Of a stretch of 5,118 bases of DNA, positions 1 through 5,118 are shown in pieces (the first letter of the stretch is position 1; every line of letters starts with the position of its first letter). The stretch covers positions 1 to 5,118 of the forward strand of contig CAMWYI010000118.1 in assembly GCA_947178455.1 (NCBI GenBank). Direction: 5' to 3'. The notes under the pieces are model-generated. The model did not search any database, was not told the origin of the DNA, and was given only the letters and a program-made list of their open reading frames with translations. The translations under genes and the position numbers were made by a program. The stretch comes from an uncultured Alistipes sp. GTDB taxonomy: Bacteria > Bacteroidota > Bacteroidia > Bacteroidales > Rikenellaceae.

Positions 1-17
1 GTGCTTTTCTGTGTCTG

Positions 18-49
18 CAAAGGTAAATCGTTCCGTGCGATTTCCCAAA
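18..49 (-). promoter_or_regulatory. Bacteroidota promoter for an off-window leftward gene
   Basis: On the minus strand, TTTG (46-49) is followed by a 20-base spacer and TACCTTTG (18-25), a full match to the Bacteroidota -33 TTTG and -7 TAnnTTTG boxes. Transcription should start near position 11-13 and run out of the left edge. No start codon is visible on the minus strand before the edge, so the gene itself lies outside the window. It is divergent from the receptor gene at 152. Confidence 0.6.
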
Positions 50-57
50 AAACGGTT

Positions 58-82
58 CGGTTGTCGGAATAGCCGAAAACCG
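58..82. promoter_or_regulatory. inverted repeat between divergent promoters, possible operator
   Basis: The arms CGGTTgTCGG (58-67) and CCGAaAACCG (73-82) are complementary at nine of ten positions around a five-base loop. The repeat covers part of the -33 box and nearly all of the spacer of the rightward promoter, and starts nine bases from the -33 box of the leftward promoter. That position would suit a repressor or activator site shared by both genes. A weak transcription terminator is the alternative, because TTATCTTT follows the right arm. Binding is inferred from position and symmetry only. Confidence 0.35.
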
Positions 83-91
83 TTATCTTTG
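60..91 (+). promoter_or_regulatory. promoter of the TonB-dependent receptor gene
   Basis: TATCTTTG (84-91) matches the Bacteroidota -7 consensus TAnnTTTG at every fixed position. GTTG (60-63), three of four for the -33 box, lies 20 bases upstream of it. The transcript would begin near 97, giving a leader of about 55 bases before the ATG at 152. That is too short for a cobalamin or similar riboswitch, and none is seen. Confidence 0.6.
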
Positions 92-151
92 CGCCGGTTC
101 GGGCGGGTATTTTGATGCCGTTCGGACTTGCAAACCCTAATTAATAAAAAA

Positions 152-2143
152 ATGGAAAACATCACAACGAACAGGATCCCCTGTTTCTGGCGGTGGAACC
201 GCAAAGGCTGGTCGGCTTTTGCGAGCTTGCATCGCGAGGTAACGATCGGGGTGCTTTCGGTGACGATGTCCATTCTCTTGCTGTCTGCCCAGCGCGTTGC
301 GGCGCAGGATGCCGATACGACGGCTATCCGCTCGCTGCAAATCGACGAAGTGGGGATTTCGGGAAGCCAAAGTGCTCCGATTCCCAATGCGCTGGCGACG
401 ATTACGCTTTTCGACCGAAAAGCGCAGACCGCAGCTCCCGTCCAGACTTTGGAAGCCGCCTTGCGTCTGACGCCATCGGTCGATTTGCGCGAACGGGGCG
501 GCAGGGGAGCGCAGGCGGACATCGCGATTCGGGGCGGCTCTTTCGACCAGACCATGGTGCTGTTGAACGGCATCGACTTCACCGATGCCCGCACCGGCCA
601 CCAATCGCACTCCTTGCCCGTCGACCTCGAAACGATTTCGGCGGTGGAACTCGTCGACGGTATGCCCGGTGTCGGGGCTTATGCCGGAGCCGTGAACATC
701 CGCACGGTGCCGCTGTATCCCGATTATGTGCGGTTCGATGCTTCGGGCGGCAGTTACGGGTACGGCTACGCCAATTTGTCGGGTGCTGTCACGGGACGGC
801 GATTCTCGTTGCTTGGAGCCGTCTCCTACCGACATAGCGACGGGTATCGGCACAATACCGATTTCGACAACGGCAATGCGTTCGTGCGGGCGACGTGGGC
901 CCCCCGACGAGCGGGGTATTTCGAGTTCCAAGCGGGGTGGCAACTGCGCGAGTTCGGCTCCAATGGATTCTATGCGGCCTATAATCCCGACCAGTGGGAG
1001 CGTACCTCCACTGCGTTGGCGTCGTTGAAGTGGCAGACAAGGATAGGGCGCTTTTCTGTCGGCGCATCAGCCCGTTATCGCAAAAACTTCGACCGTTACG
1101 ACTGGACGCGCGGAACGCCCATGAACCGCCACAATACCGATAACATCGGGGCCGGAGCATGGGCGGATTGCGTTTGGTCGGGCGGTACGACTTCGCTCGG
1201 CGGAAATTATGCCTATCATCACATTTTCAGCACCAATCTCGGCGAGTTGCTCGATGTTCCGCACGGCGATTATACCCATGCCAAAGCGCGGCACACGGGC
1301 AATCTGTGGGTGCGGCACACCTTGCAACGGGGACGCTTCGATGCGGCGGCTTCGGCCGGTATCAGCGTGACGCCTTACGGCGAATCGGCCCTGTGGAGCA
1401 TTTCCGCTGGCTATGGGTTTGCGTCGGGTGTGCATCTCAATGCGGGCGTTTCGCAGTCGATGCGGCTGCCGACCTTCACCGACTTGTATTACAGTTCGCC
1501 GGCTCATATCAACAACCTCGACCTCGTGCCGGAACACGCTGTTACTTATCGACTTGATACGGATTATACGAAGCGGCGCTGGAGCTTCCGTGCGGCGGCC
1601 TATTACCGCGCCGGACGCGACATCATCGACTGGGTGCGGCGCGAGGAGTTCGCCGGCAAATGGCACTCCGAGCAGACGAGCCGACTGAATACTTACGGGG
1701 CCGAAATTTCAGCTGCGTACAGCATGGAAAACGGGTTTTTGCGGCGTGTTACGTTTGCCTACGGCTATACGACGACCGACCGTGTGACGGATGCCGAAGC
1801 CCAAAGCGCGATGGATTTCATGCGCCACAAGGCGGTGCTTTCGGCCGAAGTGCATTTCTGGCGGAGGGTGTCGTTTGTGCTGACTGGTTCGGTCTATGAC
1901 CGCAACGGAAGCTATACGCACTATCCCGTGCAGGGCGATTCGCAGACCAAGACGATACGCGACTTCAAGCCTTACTTTCTGTTGGACGGCCGATTATCTT
2001 GGGAGAAAGGTATTTGCCGATTGTACGTCGACGCCACGAACCTGACCGATACCCGCTATTGCGACATGGGCGGCATTCCGCTGCCCGGCTTGTGGGTTAC
2101 GGGCGGGGTGACGCTGACTATTGGAAAATCGCGGGAAAAATAG
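152..2143 (+). CDS. TonB-dependent outer-membrane receptor, BtuB-like
   Basis: This 663-residue protein is an outer-membrane active transporter powered by TonB-ExbBD; its ligand is unknown. A long basic N-region (about residues 1-29, with RWNRKGWSAFASL) precedes a hydrophobic stretch (31-46) and a likely signal peptidase I site after about residue 51. A TonB-box-like IDEVGISG lies at 64-71. The plug domain follows: LEAALRLTPSVDLRERGG (100-117), the IRGGSFDQTMVLLNGI signature (126-141) and AYAGAVNIRT (176-185). The rest alternates as a beta-barrel, ending in the family's DATNLTDTRY (627-636) and a PG near 645-646. About 660 residues is normal for BtuB-type receptors without a carboxypeptidase-like N-terminal domain. 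The ATG at 152 is chosen because A-rich sequence precedes it; an in-frame TTG at 128 would add eight unlikely residues. Cobalamin or another metal complex is possible, but nothing here proves it. Confidence 0.93.
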   Translation: MENITTNRIPCFWRWNRKGWSAFASLHREVTIGVLSVTMSILLLSAQRVAAQDADTTAIRSLQIDEVGISGSQSAPIPNALATITLFDRKAQTAAPVQTLEAALRLTPSVDLRERGGRGAQADIAIRGGSFDQTMVLLNGIDFTDARTGHQSHSLPVDLETISAVELVDGMPGVGAYAGAVNIRTVPLYPDYVRFDASGGSYGYGYANLSGAVTGRRFSLLGAVSYRHSDGYRHNTDFDNGNAFVRATWAPRRAGYFEFQAGWQLREFGSNGFYAAYNPDQWERTSTALASLKWQTRIGRFSVGASARYRKNFDRYDWTRGTPMNRHNTDNIGAGAWADCVWSGGTTSLGGNYAYHHIFSTNLGELLDVPHGDYTHAKARHTGNLWVRHTLQRGRFDAAASAGISVTPYGESALWSISAGYGFASGVHLNAGVSQSMRLPTFTDLYYSSPAHINNLDLVPEHAVTYRLDTDYTKRRWSFRAAAYYRAGRDIIDWVRREEFAGKWHSEQTSRLNTYGAEISAAYSMENGFLRRVTFAYGYTTTDRVTDAEAQSAMDFMRHKAVLSAEVHFWRRVSFVLTGSVYDRNGSYTHYPVQGDSQTKTIRDFKPYFLLDGRLSWEKGICRLYVDATNLTDTRYCDMGGIPLPGLWVTGGVTLTIGKSREK

Positions 2144-2151
2144 TACTTTTG
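2120..2151 (+). promoter_or_regulatory. internal promoter of the DUF362 lipoprotein gene
   Basis: TACTTTTG (2144-2151), directly after the receptor stop codon, is a full match to the Bacteroidota -7 box. ATTG (2120-2123), three of four for the -33 box, lies 20 bases upstream inside the last receptor codons. Transcription would start near 2157, about 15 bases before the ATG at 2172. The lipoprotein gene could therefore be expressed alone as well as by read-through, since no terminator separates the two genes. Confidence 0.5.
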
Positions 2152-2171
2152 TGAAAACAGAAACTATTGTT

Positions 2172-3143
2172 ATGAACAGATTTATCATTCCGGCAATTTG
2201 CCTGTTTGCAGGTTTTGCCACATCCTGTGGTTCGGCGACCGGACGCGGCGCGAACGAAGCGAATGAGCTTCCGAAAGTCTATTACATACGGGAGATTACC
2301 CCCGAAAATTTGGTCCGGATTTACGATGCGCTCGAACGTCCGGCGACGGGCAAGGTGGCCGTGAAACTTTCGACGGGCGAACCCGGCGGGCATCATTTCC
2401 TGCAACCGGCATTGATCGCTCCTTTGGTACAGAAGGTGAACGGTACCATTGTCGAGTGCAATACGGCTTACGGGGGCGGTCGCGCTGCGACGGCCGATCA
2501 TCTGAAAGCGGCCGAAGCACACGGTTTCACTGCTATCGCACCGGTGGACATCATGGACGCGGATGGCGATGTGGCACTTCCGGTAAAGCAGGGTAAGCAT
2601 CTGAAAGAGGATTTCGTAGGGTCGCATTATCCCGATTACGACTTTACGCTGGTTTTGTCCCATTTCAAGGGGCATGCGATGGGCGGTTTCGGCGGTGCAC
2701 TGAAAAACATTTCTATCGGTATCGCTTCGTCGCAGGGCAAGGCGTGGATTCATTCGGCCGGCAAGACGAACGACCCGAAGCAGCTGTGGAGTAATTTGCC
2801 GCCGCAAGACGATTTCTTGGAGTCGATGGCCGAGGCTGCCGAAGCCATTATCGACCATTGCGGCGATAAAATTCTTTATATCAGCGTGGCGAACAATCTG
2901 TCGGTCGATTGCGATTGCGACTCCAATCCCGAAGCGCCGAAGATGGGCGACATCGGTATTTTGGCCTCGCTCGACCCGGTGGCACTCGATCAGGCGTGTG
3001 TCGATATGGTCTATGCTTCGGAGGACGTGGGCAAGGTCCACCTCATCGAACGCATGGAGTCCCGTCACGGTATCCACACGCTGGAGCATGCCGAAGCATT
3101 GGGGCTCGGCAGCCGGACGTATGAATTAGTCGAACTGGAATAG
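2172..3143 (+). CDS. DUF362-family lipoprotein
   Basis: This 323-residue protein begins with a lipoprotein signal: a hydrophobic stretch at 4-15 and the lipobox ATSC, with the lipid-bearing cysteine at residue 19. The mature protein matches the DUF362 family, whose biochemical function is not established. The family blocks seen are KLSTGEPGGHHF (65-76), LSHFKGHAMGGFGGALKN (162-179), VDCDCD (245-250), and DIGILASLDPVALDQACVD (260-278). Many relatives carry a 4Fe-4S ferredoxin segment in the middle; here that stretch (about 195-225) is a short cysteine-free linker. The paired cysteines 247 and 249, and His164 and His168, could bind a metal, which is inference. No acidic surface-export signal is evident after Cys19, so a periplasm-facing anchor is likely. 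The ATG at 2172 creates the lipobox signal; upstream in-frame codons from 2121 overlap the receptor gene and lack signal features. It lies 28 bases after the receptor gene, probably in the same operon. Confidence 0.88.
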   Translation: MNRFIIPAICLFAGFATSCGSATGRGANEANELPKVYYIREITPENLVRIYDALERPATGKVAVKLSTGEPGGHHFLQPALIAPLVQKVNGTIVECNTAYGGGRAATADHLKAAEAHGFTAIAPVDIMDADGDVALPVKQGKHLKEDFVGSHYPDYDFTLVLSHFKGHAMGGFGGALKNISIGIASSQGKAWIHSAGKTNDPKQLWSNLPPQDDFLESMAEAAEAIIDHCGDKILYISVANNLSVDCDCDSNPEAPKMGDIGILASLDPVALDQACVDMVYASEDVGKVHLIERMESRHGIHTLEHAEALGLGSRTYELVELE

Positions 3144-3163
3144 TGCCGTTGTCTGTAAATAAG

Positions 3164-3196
3164 AAAAAATCCCCGCCGAAAAGGCGGGGATTTTTT
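3164..3196. terminator. bidirectional intrinsic terminator
   Basis: A perfect 14-bp inverted repeat (3164-3177 and 3183-3196) encloses the loop GAAAA. The GC core is ATCCCCGCC-type, flanked by A6 on the left and T6 on the right, so each strand yields a GC hairpin followed by a U tract. It lies 20 bases after the DUF362 stop codon and 21 bases past the stop codon of the convergent porin gene, serving both. Confidence 0.92.
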
Positions 3197-3217
3197 GTCG
3201 GTCGATAGAACCGTGTC

Positions 3218-4573
3218 TTAAAAACTGTACTGCATCAGCACTTGTGCGCGATTGGCGTGATTCCGAAGCCCGTCCATGTTCTTACGGGTGCCGTAGAGGT
3301 ATTCGGCCGCCATTTTGAAACGCGGTGTCAGCGAATAGAAGATATTGCCGAAAATGTATTGGCCCTGACGATATTCGTTGTCGGCATAATAGCCGTTTTC
3401 GTGCTCGATGCGAACCATCGAATAACCGCCCGAAAGCGCTACCCGACGCGACAGGTTGAGTTGAGCCGCAGCCTGCCACCCCCACATCGGCATGGTCTGA
3501 ATCCGTGCGGGATTGGCCGGATTGGGCGTAAAGTCGAGTCCCGAACCTTTGAGGTCTTGGATGTAGGGCGTGATGCCTTCGCCGTAGACGCCGTTCATGA
3601 AGAGCTGGAACCAACGGCTGAGTTTGAGGTTGCCGCTGAACTGAGCACCCCATCCGAACAGCGAGGTGTTGCGGCCGGTCGCCAGATTGCGGGCGTACAG
3701 ATTACGGAATACGGCCGATGCTCGCAGGTGGCTCTGACGCTGTTCCTGTCCCCACTGCACTTGCAGATAGACCGGAAAATCGGGCATTCGCTGCGGCAGC
3801 GGCGCGAAATTCTCGTTGTAGGTCGCGCTTACATCGGGCATTTCGGCGGCAAGACCGAATTGCATGTGGTCGCGGGCGAACGAACATTCGTAGCGGAGCA
3901 TGGTCGCGAACTGGTAGTTGTAGGCGTTGGGGCCTTGGAAGTCGACGGTCGTCGGGCCTGCCTGCACGTCGCAGAAGGTGGTGATGTCGCGTCCGAACGT
4001 GAAGCCTTTGAGCGATACATAGGCCGAACGCAGGCGGGGAATGTAGCTGCCTTGCGCACCGCCGCGAAAATCGCCGTCCACATAGATGATGATGCGGCCC
4101 AGTGCGCGAGTGTTGGCAATGGCTTTCAAGAAAAGACGCGAGGTCGAAGCATCCATCGTCAGTTTCTGGTCGGTGGCGTAGTTGCCCGGAATGGGGATGT
4201 CGTAGGGCACGAAATCGAGGTTGTCGACCGTACCCTCGAATTCATAGGCCGTGCGCAGGGCTACGAAGCCGCCCAATGCGAACGAGAACTTGTTGTTCTT
4301 GCTGGCGAAGACGAACTGCGGGGCCTCTGTCTGTTGGTATCCCGTGCGGTGCGTCTCCAAGTAGTCCTGCGTCGCAGCCTCTGCGGAAAGACGATTGAGT
4401 GCCGCCACTTGCTGTGCCGTGCATGCGTCCGTGTAGATCGTATCCAGCTGGTGCATGGAGATCATGTAAACCGTCGGGGCGTATTCGCCGTGTCGGGCGG
4501 ATCTCATGCGATGCTGGGCCGATACGCTGGTAGCCAGCAACAACGCTACGATCAGAAATCGAAATGTTTTCAT
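3218..4573 (-). CDS. DcaP-like outer-membrane porin
   Basis: This 451-residue protein resembles the DcaP family of trimeric outer-membrane channels; the Acinetobacter member passes dicarboxylic acids, but the substrate here is unknown. A signal peptide (1-19, ending SVSA before Gln20) is followed by a poorly conserved segment (about 21-85) with a short helical, Ala- and Gln-rich stretch at 53-72. The barrel begins near FSFALGGFVALRTAYEF (96-112). Family-like blocks are SRLFLKA (145-151), YVDGDFRGG (164-172), RLRSAYVSLKGFTFGRD (180-196) and the AGPTTVDFQGPNA run (205-217). The C-terminus has AEYLYGTRKNMDG (423-435) and ANRAQVLMQYSF (440-451), with the terminal Phe expected for barrel assembly. 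The ATG at 4573 is preceded by A-rich sequence without a Shine-Dalgarno site. It converges on the DUF362 gene and diverges from the gene at 4754. I found no good -33/-7 pair upstream. Assignment to the porin fold is strong; the DcaP label is from remembered motifs. Confidence 0.85.
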   Translation of the reverse strand: MKTFRFLIVALLLATSVSAQHRMRSARHGEYAPTVYMISMHQLDTIYTDACTAQQVAALNRLSAEAATQDYLETHRTGYQQTEAPQFVFASKNNKFSFALGGFVALRTAYEFEGTVDNLDFVPYDIPIPGNYATDQKLTMDASTSRLFLKAIANTRALGRIIIYVDGDFRGGAQGSYIPRLRSAYVSLKGFTFGRDITTFCDVQAGPTTVDFQGPNAYNYQFATMLRYECSFARDHMQFGLAAEMPDVSATYNENFAPLPQRMPDFPVYLQVQWGQEQRQSHLRASAVFRNLYARNLATGRNTSLFGWGAQFSGNLKLSRWFQLFMNGVYGEGITPYIQDLKGSGLDFTPNPANPARIQTMPMWGWQAAAQLNLSRRVALSGGYSMVRIEHENGYYADNEYRQGQYIFGNIFYSLTPRFKMAAEYLYGTRKNMDGLRNHANRAQVLMQYSF

Positions 4574-4753
4574 AAGCCGAATCTATTTGGTTTTTAATGA
4601 ATTTTTTTCTCTGTTTTGTTTTTGGATTACAGCCGGTTAATACCCGCCGTTGTGTTTTGCAAGTTGTATGCCAAAGAACCGTGCACGGATTTTGATTTTT
4701 ATTAACTTTGCACGTCGGAAAACTCCGGCTCGCCTATTATTTTAAGGTATATC
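4574..4753. other. divergent intergenic region
   Basis: This 180-base AT-richer stretch separates the porin gene (leftward) from the membrane-protein gene (rightward). It must hold both promoters. A rightward -7 box is clear at 4703-4710. On the minus strand I see only partial matches, such as a TTTG near 4673 followed by TACAACTTG, which is one base too long for the -7 consensus. A small hairpin of GTCGGA and TCCGGC (4714-4729, AAAC loop, one G-T pair) would fall at the very start of the rightward transcript. No short gene or RNA is recognisable. Confidence 0.6.
4703..4710 (+). promoter_or_regulatory. -7 promoter box for the gene at 4754
   Basis: TAACTTTG matches TAnnTTTG at every fixed position. 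No TTTG-like -33 box lies at the 19-21 base spacing, so the promoter may be weaker or use an activator. The transcript would start near 4716 and have a leader of about 38 bases. Confidence 0.5.
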
Positions 4754-5118
4754 ATGTCATTCGTCTTTTTTTTCGTGCTGCTGTTTGTCGGTGCGCTCGT
4801 CGTCGATTTTCTGTTTTGGTGGCGTTGCGCCGGTTCGTCGCGTGGTCGTCGCTTGCTCGTTTTCGGATTGGCGGGTTCCTACCTGCCGTTGCTGGCGATG
4901 ATTCTGTTGCTGGGGTTCTCCCGCGACAATACGACCGGCTTGATGGCGGCCTGCATGTGGCTGTTTTGGATTTGGCTGTTTCTCTTCTTGCCGCGCTTGT
5001 TTTTTTATCTTTTTCGAGGAATGGGGTGGCCCCGTTTCGGAACGGTTGCGGCGGTCGGTGTGGCCGGATTGCTCGTGTGGGGCGTTACGGTCGGCCGAAC
5101 CTCTGTGCGTGTTAGCCG
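4754..5118 (+). CDS. membrane-anchored metallophosphoesterase, N-terminal part (truncated by window edge)
   Basis: An open frame of 121 codons runs from ATG 4754 off the right edge. It encodes four predicted membrane helices at about residues 3-23, 34-54, 64-87 and 95-113, with basic segments between them (RGRR at 30-33, and RGMGWPR at 88-94). It ends in VTVGRTSVRVS (111-121). Bacteroidota metallophosphoesterases of the YaeI/YkuE type commonly start with such a four-helix region followed by a G-R-x-x-x-R-V segment, after which the catalytic domain opens with a strand and an SD(L/I)H motif. The catalytic residues would lie beyond the window, so this identification is an inference from the membrane domain. 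AAGG at 4745-4748 is a weak Shine-Dalgarno-like sequence. An overlapping frame from 4708 gives an arginine-rich product and is judged non-coding. Confidence 0.7.
   Translation, partial: MSFVFFFVLLFVGALVVDFLFWWRCAGSSRGRRLLVFGLAGSYLPLLAMILLLGFSRDNTTGLMAACMWLFWIWLFLFLPRLFFYLFRGMGWPRFGTVAAVGVAGLLVWGVTVGRTSVRVS

Noticed and set aside
128..151. TTG at 128 as the receptor start
   Set aside because: It is a rare start codon, and the A-rich stretch just before the ATG at 152 is the usual Bacteroidota initiation context.
92..151. Cobalamin or other riboswitch in the receptor leader
   Set aside because: The leader from the predicted start is only about 55 bases and contains no conserved riboswitch box.
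2118..3089. A 323-codon open frame antisense to the DUF362 gene
   Set aside because: It shows no recognisable domain, while the sense strand has a lipobox and several DUF362 blocks. It reflects codon bias.
3242..4597. A 451-codon open frame exactly opposite the porin gene, of the same length
   Set aside because: The product has no signal peptide or family motif. The minus-strand product has a signal peptide, porin motifs and a terminal Phe. Long antisense frames are common in GC-rich genes with strong third-position bias.
4766..4773. A run of eight T bases near the start of the gene at 4754, as a possible phase-variation tract
   Set aside because: The run is short, encodes Phe-Phe-Phe in a membrane helix, and the frame is intact. 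A hydrophobic helix explains it.
4708..5115. A 135-codon frame starting at TTG 4708
   Set aside because: Its start lies inside the -7 box, its product is arginine-rich and low in sense, and the frame from 4754 encodes a coherent four-helix membrane domain.

Overview
The window looks like ordinary chromosomal DNA from a member of the Bacteroidota, most likely order Bacteroidales. An Alistipes-like genus is a guess from base composition, which by eye is in the high fifties % GC. The evidence is: several copies of the Bacteroidota sigma-70 promoter (TTTG-like -33 box and TAnnTTTG -7 box); A-rich sequence instead of Shine-Dalgarno sites before the start codons; a TonB-dependent receptor with a Bacteroidales-style extended signal peptide; a DcaP-type porin; and a membrane-anchored protein start typical of Bacteroidota metallophosphoesterases.

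Layout. Positions 1-151 are a divergent regulatory region. A strong minus-strand promoter points out of the left edge, a second promoter drives the rightward gene, and an inverted repeat lies between them. A BtuB-like TonB-dependent outer-membrane receptor (152-2143, +) is followed 28 bases later by a DUF362-family lipoprotein (2172-3143, +). The lipoprotein gene also has a promoter overlapping the end of the receptor gene. A perfect 14-bp hairpin with A and T tracts (3164-3196) terminates transcription from both sides. It separates the lipoprotein gene from a convergent DcaP-like porin gene (3218-4573, -). A 180-base divergent intergenic region (4574-4753) then leads to a gene cut by the right edge (4754 onward, +), probably a membrane-anchored metallophosphoesterase of which only the four-helix membrane domain is present.

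How the genes may work together. The two outer-membrane proteins have different logic: active TonB-driven uptake of a scarce ligand by the receptor, and passive diffusion through the porin. The receptor and the DUF362 lipoprotein are probably co-transcribed and may share a pathway, but the substrate cannot be read from the sequence. The porin and the truncated gene have separate control. I see no mobile element, CRISPR array, tRNA, rRNA, riboswitch or phage gene, and no convincing new system. The most useful leads are the extended signal peptide of the receptor, the ferredoxin-less exported DUF362 protein, and the promoter architecture.
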